Positions 46,496-56,000 are shown, counted from the stretch's first letter. The stretch: DNA of 64,000 nt from Mangrovihabitans endophyticus (GCF_014646155.1 NZ_BMMX01000009.1:1-64000), one strand, 5' to 3'. Notes: generated by a model not told the origin, from the sequence alone. Numbers and translations are program-made.

Positions 46496-48438
46496 CTGTC
46501 TCGAACGGAGCCGTCGGCGGCCACTTCGAACGGATGCACCGCGCGTACCTGCGCCGGCGCGTCGTAGAAGAGGCGGTAGATCTGCCGCCGATGGGTCGGG
46601 GTGGTCTCATGGGTGTCGATCCAGCGGTCGATCGACTCCCACAGGAAGTACTCGTCGGTCCGCAGGCCGGTGAACCCCGCACCGAGCAGCAGCCGCCGGA
46701 AGTCCTCCTCGCGGAACATCTGCGCGAGCAACGGCTGCTTCTTCTTGAAGATGCGGAACATCCAGAAGGCATCCTCGTCGCCGTACGGCATGATCTGACC
46801 GACGATGAACTGGCCGCCGGGCCGCAGCACACGGTAGATCTCAGCGAGCGGACGTTCCGGTTGCGGCAGCAGATGCAACACCTCGCGGTTCACCACCAGG
46901 TCGAAGCTGGCGTCGTCGAACGGCAGGTCGTAGACGGTTCCCTGGTAGACCCGGTCCAGACGCTGCGAGGCGAGCCGCACCATCTCCGGCGTGATGTCGA
47001 GACCGATCATCTCGCCGACCTTGCCGCGAAAGGCGTCGCCGACCACCCCGCTGCCGCAGCACACGTCGAGCATCCGGGCGCCGGCCGGCACCTCGCACAG
47101 CGCGGCGTGCCGCCCCAGCAGTTCCGCATCGGTGAGCCAGGAGCAGGAGTCGTGCCAGTTCTGGGACCGGATGCCGAACTGGCGCTGGTACACCGAGTAG
47201 TCGATGTCCACGGCGCGGCGCTGGAATCGCGCGGTGCGCCCGGCGAGGCGAGCGGCGGACCTCGCCCGGGTGCTGTCCAGGATCCGGTTCACGACGGCAC
47301 GGGCGAGCTCCGGGTCGTCGGCGAAGCGGCGCAGCGTGGCCTGCTCGACCGCCTCCGCGACGAACCGGTTCACCCGCTCGCTCTGCAAGCGCTGTTTGGT
47401 CTGCCCGTCGAACTCGGGACGCTCCATCCGGATCGCCACCGCGGCGGTGAGCCCTTCGAGGACGTCCATCGCGGTGATCCGGTCCGCGGTCGCCCGATCG
47501 GTCAGGCCGTGCCGGGCGATGTGCTGGTTGACGGCCGCGACCAGACCCGTGCGGAGCCCGTCGACGTGGGCGCCGCCCGCCGCGGTGCGGATGGTGTTGA
47601 CAAACGCGGAGATTCCTTCGGTGTAGGCCTCGGTCCAGCGCACCGCGGCCGTCAGCAGCAGGTCGCCGTCCTCGCGGGCGATCTCGACCGGCTCGGCGTG
47701 GACCGTGGTCGCGGCGGCGTACCGGTGCATGAGCAGTGCCCGCACGCCGCCGGAGCCGCGCAGGGTCTCGGTGCGTCCGTCGCGGTCGTCCCGGAAGGTG
47801 ACGGTGAGTCCGGGGTTCAGGAACGCGATCTCTTCGAGCCGGGGCAGCAGCACGTCCGGGGCGAACGGTGTGGCCGCCATGACGGTGAAGTCCGGCAGGA
47901 AGGTGATCCGAGTGCCGTGGTCCGGCCCGGCGGCGGCCTGCTGCGCCGGCCCGTCGGCGACGCCCTGCCGGAACGACTGGTGGAAGTGCCCGCCGTCGCG
48001 CCACACGTCAAGACGCAACCAGGCGGACAGGGCATTGACCGCGGCCAGACCCACGCCGTGCAAGCCGGCCGACGTCCGGTAGACGTCGCCGTTGAACTTC
48101 CCGCCCGAGTGCAGGGTCGTCAGCAGCACCTCGGCCGTCGGCCCGCCGGTCGCCGGATGCGGATCGACCGGGATGCCGCGGCCGTCGTCGCGCACCGACA
48201 GGGCGCCGTCGGCGTGCAGGACCACCTCGACGGCGGTGCCATGCCCCGCGGCGAACTCGTCGACGGCGTTGTCGAGCAATTCGAAGGCGAGGTGGTGCAC
48301 ACCCTCGCCGCCGGAGGAGCCGACGTACATGCCGGGGTTGCGGCGTACCGCCTCCAGGTCGGAGAGCACGACGATCGACGACGCGTCATAGCGGGTCGCG
48401 GTGGCTGCCGGCGCCGCGCCGGCGTCGGGGGTGATCAT
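46453..48438 (-). CDS. Fusion of GyrB-type GHKL ATPase/transducer with a class I methyltransferase
   Basis: A 661-residue protein. Residues 17-410 follow DNA gyrase B from its start: YDASSIVVLSDLEAVRRNPGMYVG, catalytic-type Glu53 and Asn57 (FELLDNAVDE), DDGRGIP (84-90), GLHGVG (125-130), GTRITF (175-180), and the transducer lysine loop QTK (346-348), ending in ARSAARLAGRTARFQRRAVD. Where GyrB continues into TOPRIM, a methyltransferase begins (about 411-661) with LDVCCGSG as SAM motif I and YRVLRPGGQF. TOPRIM and tail are missing, so it cannot be a topoisomerase. The methyltransferase half is a paralogue of the product of the gene at 48866-49630. The ATG overlaps the previous stop. Function unknown: ATP-gated methyltransferase, or resistance decoy for a GyrB ligand, are guesses. 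Confidence 0.93.
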   Translation of the reverse strand: MITPDAGAAPAATATRYDASSIVVLSDLEAVRRNPGMYVGSSGGEGVHHLAFELLDNAVDEFAAGHGTAVEVVLHADGALSVRDDGRGIPVDPHPATGGPTAEVLLTTLHSGGKFNGDVYRTSAGLHGVGLAAVNALSAWLRLDVWRDGGHFHQSFRQGVADGPAQQAAAGPDHGTRITFLPDFTVMAATPFAPDVLLPRLEEIAFLNPGLTVTFRDDRDGRTETLRGSGGVRALLMHRYAAATTVHAEPVEIAREDGDLLLTAAVRWTEAYTEGISAFVNTIRTAAGGAHVDGLRTGLVAAVNQHIARHGLTDRATADRITAMDVLEGLTAAVAIRMERPEFDGQTKQRLQSERVNRFVAEAVEQATLRRFADDPELARAVVNRILDSTRARSAARLAGRTARFQRRAVDIDYSVYQRQFGIRSQNWHDSCSWLTDAELLGRHAALCEVPAGARMLDVCCGSGVVGDAFRGKVGEMIGLDITPEMVRLASQRLDRVYQGTVYDLPFDDASFDLVVNREVLHLLPQPERPLAEIYRVLRPGGQFIVGQIMPYGDEDAFWMFRIFKKKQPLLAQMFREEDFRRLLLGAGFTGLRTDEYFLWESIDRWIDTHETTPTHRRQIYRLFYDAPAQVRAVHPFEVAADGSVRDRWRWCVYSLRKPLA

Positions 48439-48869
48439 GGTGCCTCGCCCTCGGGGGTGACGGTTGCCAGGGCCTGCTCCAGCCGGGCCGTGTGCGCCTT
48501 CTTCAGGGCGACGAGCGTCTCGAACCAGCTCGCGACGTCGGCGAGGCCGGTGTCGTGCGCCGCGGTGGCGAGCCGCGGATACAGACGGGTCGTCTCGTCG
48601 AGCTCACCCGCGAGGGCGCACGCCGCGTTCGATCCGGTGCCGCCCATCGGCAGGTCGGTCGCCGGATCCACCACCTCCTGCAGCAGATCCAGATGCCCGC
48701 GGGCGACGCAGGCGGTGGTGGCGCACAGCTTCTGGAACAACTCCGCCAGCGCGAGGTGACCCTCGATGCCGGCCACCTCCGCGAAGTGCGCGTACCGCTG
48801 AACGTTCATCGATTCGGTCAGGAACGCCGCGCGCAGCTCCGCGAGCATCTCGCCGTTCAGCTCGGTCAT
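48435..48869 (-). CDS. Rubrerythrin-like four-helix protein with incomplete di-iron site
   Basis: A 144-residue, all-helical protein with the rubrerythrin outline: FLTESMNVQRYAHFAEVAGIEGH, LAELFQKLCATTACVARGHLDLLQ, AGELDETTRLYPRLATAAHDTGLADVASWFETLVALKKAHTARL. Glu19, His59 and the late His are at ligand positions, but the Glu three residues before each His is Ala56 in the first and Lys in the second, so a normal di-iron site is unlikely. It may be a degenerate ferritin-like oxidase or a binding protein. Both ends overlap neighbours by four bases (ATGA), placing it between the stand-alone methyltransferase and the GyrB fusion. Confidence 0.65.
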   Translation of the reverse strand: MTELNGEMLAELRAAFLTESMNVQRYAHFAEVAGIEGHLALAELFQKLCATTACVARGHLDLLQEVVDPATDLPMGGTGSNAACALAGELDETTRLYPRLATAAHDTGLADVASWFETLVALKKAHTARLEQALATVTPEGEAP

Positions 48870-49630
48870 CGCGGACCGCCCGCGATCGGCTTGCGGCCCA
48901 CCGCCACGACGAACAGCATGTTGTCGATGATCCGGCCGTTGTCCTGCCGCACGGCGTGCAGGCGCAGGAACTCGGGCGAACCCCGCCGGTACACCTCCCG
49001 GATGGCTTCGCGGTCGGCCTCGTCGATCGCGCCGTTGTCCGACCACACGTCCACGTCCTCCGCCGAGACGTACCGTTCGGTGCGGACCTCGGCGCAGCCG
49101 GCCGACCGCAACAGGTCGCCGAGATCGCCGGGGCGGAAGAAACTCCGGCGCACCGGGTTGCGCAGGCGCAGCACCTCGAAGTATTCGGCGCTGTCCGCGT
49201 CGCCGTACGCGCACAGGTGGACCAGCACCACGCGACCGCCGGGACGGGTCACCCGCACCATTTCCCGCACAGCATCCGGCAAGGTCATGAACTGCACGCC
49301 CTGGCGGCACACCACGGTGTCGAAGCTGTCCGACGGGAACGGCATGTTCTCGGCGGGCGCGATCACCAGCTCGTCGAGGAACGTCTGGGCCTGCGCCGCC
49401 ATGTCCGTGGTGATGTCGACGCCGACGACGCGTGCGACCCGGCCGTGAAAGAGCCGGGAGACGAGGCCGGTGCCGCACGCGACATCCAGCACCCGGTCCG
49501 TCGGCTCCGGCGGCACCAGGGTGAGAACCAGCGCGCCGAGCGCCTCGTCCGTGCACCACGAGCTCGAGGTGTCGTACGTGGGCGCGCGGGACGTGAAGTG
49601 AGCGACGACGTCCTGGTGATCAACGGGCAT
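48866..49630 (-). CDS. Class I SAM-dependent methyltransferase
   Basis: A 254-residue methyltransferase. VLDVACGTGLVSRLF is SAM motif I, GVDITTDM motif II, APAENMPFPSDSFDTVVCRQGVQF motifs III-IV, and VTRPGGRVVLV the late strand. It resembles the C-terminal half of the GyrB fusion encoded in the same operon: SSWCTDEALG against CSWLTDAELLG, CAYGDADS against MPYGDEDA. The pair probably arose by duplication. ATG at 49630 has AGGAAGGA upstream and overlaps the sulfotransferase gene by 11 bases. Substrate unknown. Confidence 0.85.
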   Translation of the reverse strand: MPVDHQDVVAHFTSRAPTYDTSSSWCTDEALGALVLTLVPPEPTDRVLDVACGTGLVSRLFHGRVARVVGVDITTDMAAQAQTFLDELVIAPAENMPFPSDSFDTVVCRQGVQFMTLPDAVREMVRVTRPGGRVVLVHLCAYGDADSAEYFEVLRLRNPVRRSFFRPGDLGDLLRSAGCAEVRTERYVSAEDVDVWSDNGAIDEADREAIREVYRRGSPEFLRLHAVRQDNGRIIDNMLFVVAVGRKPIAGGPR

Positions 49631-50705
49631 GCTCGTCCTTCCTGACGCGGCTGATGACGGTGCGGGCGACGGCCTTGACGCGGAGCCACCGCACCGTGGC
49701 GTCGCGCCGCAGACGCCGGGCGCCGTTGCGGTCGTGCAGCAGGGACCGGGCTTCGACCCTCAGGTGCTGGGCCAGGTCCTCGATGCGGATGCGCAGCCGG
49801 GACGGGACCGCCACCGGCGGCCCGGGGGCAGCCGGCACGTATCCCAGCCGGAGCATCGCCTCCCCGGCCGCCGACTCGACGAGCCGGCGGTCACGAGCCG
49901 ACAGTTCGGTGCGATGGCGGCCGACGCTGTCCGCGTTGATCGCCGCATCGGTGCCGGCCCACGACTGCGACAGGCTCGCGGTCAGGCGCGCCTCGGCGGA
50001 CTCCTGGTGGCGCAGCATGTGCGGCTCCCAGGCGATGCCGAGGAAGGCACAGACCGAACGCAGCACGGTTTCCGGCCGGGCGACCAGCTCCTCGTATCGC
50101 ACCAGCCGGACCGTCTCCGTGCCCCATCGCTCCAGTGCGGCCCGGCCCATCTGCTGCTGACCGGCCCACAGCCGGCCGGTGAGGTAGGGGTGGAAGGGCC
50201 CGAACACCGACTGCCGGGCGGAAACGGCCACGTCGCGCGGGTCGCGTACGAGCCAGAGGAACCGGGCGTCGGGGTAGAGGTCGAGCACGTCTTCGACGTA
50301 TCCGACCATGAAGGTGCTCTTGCATCCCCACCGGCTCTTCCCGGCGGCCCGGCGGTATCGCTCGTAGAACGCCGCTACCACACCGAACACGGACGGCGCG
50401 GCGTCCGCGAGCACGTCGGCGACGCGGACGGGCTCGGGCCAGGAATGGATGTGCCGGCGCAGCAACAGGTTCGCGTCGCACACGAGAGCGCGCCGGTTGC
50501 GTTCCAGGCTCAGGTCACCGTACGACCCGGCGAGCGGCGCCAGGTACCGCATGAAATGCGGCGGGTGCGGAATCGCGATGTCCGGGTGCCGATTGAGAAT
50601 CAGCCGGAGCAGGTTGGAACCGGAACGCTCGGTGCCGATGATGAGCACCGGGCTGCCCGCGCGGACCGTCGAGGCACGGCCCGCACCCTGGTGGTCGACG
50701 GGCAT
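49620..50705 (-). CDS. Sulfotransferase-family protein (cluster copy 1)
   Basis: A 361-residue sulfotransferase: VLIIGTERSGSNLLRLILNRHP is the PAPS 5' loop, WLVRDPRDVAVSARQSVFG the 3'-phosphate motif, and RYEELVARPETVLRSVCAFLGI the typical following strand-helix. A basic C-terminal tail (RLRRDATVRWLRVKAVARTVISRVRK) is unusual and could contact membrane or a carrier protein. It begins with MPVDHQ, the same first six residues as the next gene. It starts six bases after the radical SAM stop. Expected to sulfate a tyrosine-like, Dpg or beta-hydroxy group. Confidence 0.85.
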   Translation of the reverse strand: MPVDHQGAGRASTVRAGSPVLIIGTERSGSNLLRLILNRHPDIAIPHPPHFMRYLAPLAGSYGDLSLERNRRALVCDANLLLRRHIHSWPEPVRVADVLADAAPSVFGVVAAFYERYRRAAGKSRWGCKSTFMVGYVEDVLDLYPDARFLWLVRDPRDVAVSARQSVFGPFHPYLTGRLWAGQQQMGRAALERWGTETVRLVRYEELVARPETVLRSVCAFLGIAWEPHMLRHQESAEARLTASLSQSWAGTDAAINADSVGRHRTELSARDRRLVESAAGEAMLRLGYVPAAPGPPVAVPSRLRIRIEDLAQHLRVEARSLLHDRNGARRLRRDATVRWLRVKAVARTVISRVRKDEHAR

Positions 50706-50711
50706 CGTGGC

Positions 50712-52385
50712 TCACACGACGGGCGCCAGCGGTGCCAGCCTCTTCGCGCCACACGTCTCGAGGCTGCTACCCGCGGACGCCACCTCGGGGCTTGCGATCT
50801 TGTCGAGGGTGAATCGTTCGGACCCGGGCACGAGCCGCGGTCCCGCGGAGCTGAACGACGACCGCCACCCCGGGCCGGCGTAGTCGACCGACCGGGCCAG
50901 CCCGTCGTCGGGCTGGGGGTAGAAATACTGGAAGGTCTCCGGGAAGTGCTGGAAATCCATCACCGGGCCGGGGGAGTACGCGTCGTAAATGCGGCGGTAG
51001 GCGTCGCGGCACGCCGCCTCCGGCAGCCCGCTGACGTTGAGGAACTCGTCCTCGTGCAGCGCCTGCTCGATCGACAGCCAGTTGAGGTGGTCGACCTCGC
51101 TGCGCATCAGGCCGCCGTCGATCGCCTGCCGGTACACCGTGGTGCCGGGCATCGCGGACAGGTACTTCACGCGGGTGACGTGGTGATACTTCTCGGCGAA
51201 CTCCACCATGTGGCCGAGGGACTCCTCACTTTCGTTCGGCAGCCCGACGATCAGCAGGGAGCCGAACCGCACGCCGCCGTCGAACGTGGTGCGCATCGCG
51301 CGGACGGTCAGGTTCTCCGAGTTGCCCTTGCGCGCCTCGCGCAGCACCTCCGAGCCGAGCGACTCCACCCCGTACAGGATGATGTCCGCCCCCGCCCCGC
51401 GCATCGCGTCGATGCGCGGCTTGTCCATGTCGGCGCATCGGGTCAGGCAGGTCCAGCGCAGGTCGAAATCCTTGATCACGTCGCACATCTCAAGGGTCTG
51501 GCGTCGGTGCGAGCTGAAGGTGAGATCGACGAAGAAGCAGAAGTCGATGTTGTACCGGGTCTTGAGCCAGTCGAGGTCGCGGGCCATCTTCTCCGGGCTC
51601 TTGGCACGCACCTGCGGCGTCGTCCGGTAACAGAAGGAGCAGTCCATCTTGCAGCCGCGGCTGTAGGACGAGATGATCTGCGGCTGCAGGCCCATCGGAC
51701 TCTGCGACTGCGGCCACAGGTCGAGCCGCATCCGTGGCAGCGAGTCGAGGTCCATCATCTGGCCGCGGGGACGGGTGCGACGGGTGGCACCGTCCGCGCC
51801 GCGGTAGCAGATGCCGCGGATCGTGGGCAGATCCTTGTCCCACCGTCCCGCGGTGCAACTCTCCATCAGCTCCAGGATGGTGATCTCGCCTTCGCTGATC
51901 ACCGCGATGTCGCACGCGGTGGACTCCATGAACACGTGCGGCACCGAAGTGACCAGCGAGCCGCCACAGATGATCGGGATGTCCGGGCGTGCGCCCTTGA
52001 CCAGATCCATCAGCTCCCGGCAGAACGGGAAGTTGTCCTCGAAGGTGCACACGCCCAGCACGTCGGTGCCCGCCATGATCTGCCGGTAGGCGTCCCGCAC
52101 CGGGTCGGCGGAGTAGCGCACGTCGACGATCCGGACCGGGTAGCCCGCGTTGTGCAGCACGGTGGAGATGTACGACGCTCCCTCGTACGGCGAAGTCAGG
52201 AAGAACTCCCAGCCGCGCATCATGGTGAACGGTGACGGTCCCACCACGAGCGTGAAGCGGGGCTTCGAAGGGTCCGTCGGCACGGGCGTCAGGTCCTGCT
52301 CCCGCATCTGCGTCATGAAGCGGTGGTCGACCGGCTGGTCCGAGTCCGTGTACAGCTCGAGAGCGAGCGAAAGCTGGCGCGGCAT
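50712..52385 (-). CDS. Cobalamin-binding-type radical SAM enzyme 2
   Basis: A 557-residue protein with an N-terminal B12-binding-like domain (about 70-220; ISTVLHNAGYPVRIVDVRY, VLGVCTFEDNFPF, IICGGSLVTSVPHVF) and a radical SAM core with Cys245, Cys249 and Cys252 in CKMDCSFC. A C-terminal extension includes FLNVSGLPEAACRDAYRRIYDAYSPG. This is the HemN/Elp3-like class that includes B12-dependent methylases and cyclases. No classic DxHxxG is seen. ATG at 52385 with GGAGAG upstream; a longer frame to 52454 overlaps the small protein gene. Its target may be an amino-acid carbon in the peptide. Confidence 0.83.
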   Translation of the reverse strand: MPRQLSLALELYTDSDQPVDHRFMTQMREQDLTPVPTDPSKPRFTLVVGPSPFTMMRGWEFFLTSPYEGASYISTVLHNAGYPVRIVDVRYSADPVRDAYRQIMAGTDVLGVCTFEDNFPFCRELMDLVKGARPDIPIICGGSLVTSVPHVFMESTACDIAVISEGEITILELMESCTAGRWDKDLPTIRGICYRGADGATRRTRPRGQMMDLDSLPRMRLDLWPQSQSPMGLQPQIISSYSRGCKMDCSFCYRTTPQVRAKSPEKMARDLDWLKTRYNIDFCFFVDLTFSSHRRQTLEMCDVIKDFDLRWTCLTRCADMDKPRIDAMRGAGADIILYGVESLGSEVLREARKGNSENLTVRAMRTTFDGGVRFGSLLIVGLPNESEESLGHMVEFAEKYHHVTRVKYLSAMPGTTVYRQAIDGGLMRSEVDHLNWLSIEQALHEDEFLNVSGLPEAACRDAYRRIYDAYSPGPVMDFQHFPETFQYFYPQPDDGLARSVDYAGPGWRSSFSSAGPRLVPGSERFTLDKIASPEVASAGSSLETCGAKRLAPLAPVV

Positions 52386-52405
52386 GTCTCTCCGATCTTG
52401 CGGCT

Positions 52406-52813
52406 TCACTGCGCGGGGTAGACAGTCGGATCGTTGAGGGGGATGTTGAGCCACGCGATCATCTGACGTAGCTGGTCGTAGGCGGCGAGCCGGGCGGCGT
52501 CCGTGCCGTCCGCCTCAGCCCTGGCGATCGGCTCCCAGAGCCGCCGGGTCATGACGGGTCCCAGCTCCAGCAGACCGCCGCTGCCGCCGGTGGCCCACTT
52601 GGCGATGACATACCGGGCCAGCGCCCCCACGGGGATGCCGAGGTTCGCCGACATGCCGCGGAGCGTCGTGAGCGGGTCCAGCAATCCGTAGTCGCGGACT
52701 TCGGCCTTGAAGTTGGCATGCGGGTCGTCGTCGGTCCACTGCGCGTGCCACCGCGTCAGGGTCACCGTCGGTTCGTGGTCCTGGCCGGCGTGCTCGTCCT
52801 GCGACACCATCAC
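52406..52813 (-). CDS. Small conserved-type protein of unknown function
   Basis: A 135-residue soluble protein: RWHAQWTDDDPHANFKAEVRDYGLLDPLTTLRGMSANLGIPVGALARYVIAKWATGG, then TRRLWEPIARAEA and AYDQLRQMIAWLNIPLNDPTVYPAQ. It resembles a domain-of-unknown-function family of actinomycetes (I believe DUF6027, unverified). The middle looks like a helix-turn-helix without clear DNA-contact residues. First gene of the eight-gene minus operon, 20 bases before the radical SAM gene. GTG at 52813 has AGGA eight bases upstream; ATG at 52810 is equally possible. No function proposed. Confidence 0.7.
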   Translation of the reverse strand: MMVSQDEHAGQDHEPTVTLTRWHAQWTDDDPHANFKAEVRDYGLLDPLTTLRGMSANLGIPVGALARYVIAKWATGGSGGLLELGPVMTRRLWEPIARAEADGTDAARLAAYDQLRQMIAWLNIPLNDPTVYPAQ

Positions 52814-52976
52814 GATGAGATTCCTCGGCTACCTCGCGGTGCTCGTTCACGTCGAAGGCGTGCATCCCGTTCGCCTCAAGGCAACGTTAGGGCGGTCCGG
52901 CCGGGCCCCTCCATGACAGATCGTCCTGATGCCCGGCCCGACCGTCCGCGAGACAGCGCGGGTGACGAGGGGTTGT

Positions 52977-53025
52977 GTAACTAGGGCTTCCGCCGATGCC
53001 GCCGCCGTCGGTGCTGCCGCACGGT
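52977..53025 (+). promoter_or_regulatory. Cluster promoter element for NRPS3
   Basis: GTAACTAGGG at 1-10, CCGATG at 17-22, -10 CACGGT at 44-49. The gene starts 105 bases from the first base. On the minus strand only a degenerate CTAACGTTGC starting at 52890 faces the eight-gene operon. Confidence 0.62.
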
Positions 53026-53081
53026 CACCGCGGGACTTGCCGTCCCGCCGCCACGTCCGTCACGGCTGAGGAGATCTCTGC

Positions 53082-56000
53082 GTGGTTCCTGCCTCGTACG
53101 CCCAGCAGGGGTGGTGGTTCACGAGCCCGGAGGATGCCGGATCGGCGACACTGTCCGCGGCGGTCTGTCTGCGCGGCGAGCTGGACGTGGGCGCGCTGCG
53201 CGCCGCGGTGCGGGACGTGGTCGGCCGGCACGAGATCCTGCGTACGCGGTGGGTGGTGGAGGGGTCGCGCCTGTACCACGAGCCGGTGCCGACGGAGCGG
53301 GTGACGGACGTCTTCGAGCGCGCGCCGAGCTCCGCCGGGGACCCGGCGCCCCCGGCGGTCGATCCCCGGGCGGGCGTGGTGCTGCGCGTGCGGCTGACCG
53401 AGACCGGGCCGTCCGCATGGCTGCTGACAACGGTGTTTCACCGCCTGGTCGCGGACGCCTGGTCGGTGCGGATCTGGTGGCGCGACCTGTCGTCGGCGTA
53501 CCAGGCCCGGGTGCGCGGCGAACGGCCGGACTGGAAGCCGCTGCCCGTGCAGTACGCCGACTTCGCGCTGTGGCAGCGTGAAACCCTCGGCGAACCCGAC
53601 GACCCGGGCAGTGGCGCCGCTCGCCAGCTCGCCTACTGGCGGCGGGCCCTCGCCGGCCTGCCCACGAAGCGGACGCCGTCCGTCGACCGGCCGCGCCCGG
53701 CCGGGCACGGCCGGGGCGCCGGGGCACCGTCGGCGGCGGGTTCCGGGGCGCCGTTCGCGGTGGACGCCGCGGCGCGGGCGGGGCTCGCGGATCTGGCCCG
53801 CGAGCATGGCGTGACCCCGTTCATGGTGCTGCAGGCGGCCGTCGCGCTCGTGCTGTCCGGCCTCGGCGCCGGCGCCGACGTCCCCGTCGGCGTGGTGAGC
53901 GCCGGCCGGGCGGAGGAAGATCTGGACGACCTGATCGGGCTGTTCGCGGTCACCCTCGTCCTGCGCGTCGACCTGTCGGGCGATCCGTCCTTCGCGGAGG
54001 TGCTCGGCCGGGTCCGGGAGACCGCCCTGTCGGCATGGGAGCACCGGGACGTGCCCGCCGGCCGGTCCGGCGCCGTGCCGGTGCTGGTGTCGATGCCCGG
54101 TGAACCGGTTCCGGTGCCCGAGCTGCCGGGGGTGCTCGCCGAGGAGGCCGATCCGCCCGGCCGGGCGGTCGGCGCCGATCTGGAGATCGCCGTGGACGAG
54201 CAGTGGCGCGGCACGGTGTTCTCGCAAGGGGCCGTCCTCGACCGCGGCGCCGTTCGGGACATCGCCGACCGTCTCACCGCGTTGCTGGAAACGGTCGCGG
54301 GTGACGCCGGCATCCCGGCGTCCCGGTTCGCCGCGGCGCTGCCCGGCGCGCAGCAGCAGCACCGGCGGCTGCTGCGTGCGGGGATCGGCGCGGCGCGGCC
54401 GGTGCCCGCGACGACGGTGCCGGAGATGTTCGCCGTGCAGGCGGCCCGGACGCCGGACGCGGTGGCGGTGCGCGACGGCGACGCGACGATGTCGTTCCGC
54501 ACCCTGGACGAGCGGTCGAACCGGCTTGCCCGGCTGCTGTGCCGTCGCGGGGTGCGGGTGGACGAAGCGGTCGGAGTGGCGATGCTCCGCGCCGCGGACC
54601 TGGTGGTCACCCTGCTGGCGATCGCGAAAGCGGGGGGTGCGTACGCGCCGGTGGACGCGCGGGCGCCGGAGACACGCGCCCGGTCGGCGCTGCGTGCCTG
54701 CGGCGTCCGCCTTCTGGTGGTGGACCGGTGGTGGGCGCGGCAGCCGCTGGCAGCGGACCCGTTCGACGTGATCGAGGTGTCCGGCGACGTGGGCGGGGAC
54801 GCGAGCCCGATGCCTGCGCGCGCCCGGCCGGGCAACGTGGCGTACGTCATGTTCACCTCCGGTTCCACCGGGGAGCCCAAGGGTGTCGTGATCACCCATC
54901 GGGGTGTGGTGGACCTGGTGACCGACCGGTGCTGGCATTCGCCGGACCCCATCCGCGGCATGGCGCGGGCGCCGCACTCGTTCGACGCCTCGACCTATGA
55001 GATCTGGGTTCCCCTGCTGCACGGCGGCGAGATCGCTCTCGTTCCGGAGGGACCGTTCGACGCCGCGGTGCTGCGGGCCACCGTACGCGCGAGGAACCTG
55101 ACCCACGTCCATCTCACCGCCGCGGTGTTCAACGCGGTGGCGGACGAGGATCCGGAGGCGTTCGCCGGGCTGCGCGAGGTGAGCACCGGCGGTGACGTCG
55201 TCTCCGCCGCCGCGGTGCGCCGGATCCTACGCGCGGTGCCGGGCATCGTGGTGCGCAACACGTACGGGCCGACCGAGGTGACGATGTGCGCCACCCAGGT
55301 CGCCGTCACGGACGCCTCCGAGGTGCCGGCGGCGATGCCGGTCGGTCGTCCGCTCGACAACACCCGGGTGTACGTGCTGGACGCGCGCCTGCGGCCGGCG
55401 CCCGCCGGCGTCACCGGCGAGGTGTACCTGGCCGGAGCGGGACTCGCCCGTGGATACGCCGGCCTGGCGGCGCGCACGGTGGAGCGGTTCGTGGCGGATC
55501 CGCACGGCCCGGCCGGAAGCCGCATGTATCGCACCGGAGACCTCGCCCGGTGGACGGACGACGGTCTGCTGGAGTTCGCCGGGCGGGCCGACGATCAAGT
55601 CAAGATCCGCGGTTTCCGGGTGGAGCCCACCGAGGTCGAGGTCGCACTGACCGCGCATCCCGCGGTGACGGCGGCGGTGGTTCTCGCCCGCGAGGACAAC
55701 CCGGGGGACAAGCGCCTGGTCGCCTACGTCACCGGTGACGGGGTGACGGAGGCCGGTCTGCGGAGCTTCGCCGGTGACCGGCTCGCCGACTACATGGTGC
55801 CGTCGGCGGTCGTGGTGCTCGACGCGTTGCCGGTCACGGCGCACGGCAAGGTCGACCGCGCGGCGTTGCCGGCTCCCGCGCTCACCGCCCGTGCTCCGGA
55901 TGGCGGGGAACCCTCGACGCCGGCGCAGACGCTGATCCGCGACGTCTTCGCCAACGTGCTCGGCGTGGCGTCGGTGGGCGTCCGGGACAGCTTCTTCGAC

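Noticed and set aside
48866..50705. Shared MPVDHQ start of two adjacent genes as a functional repeat
   Set aside because: Only about 18 bases, with silent differences; more likely a small duplicated initiation region or coincidence.
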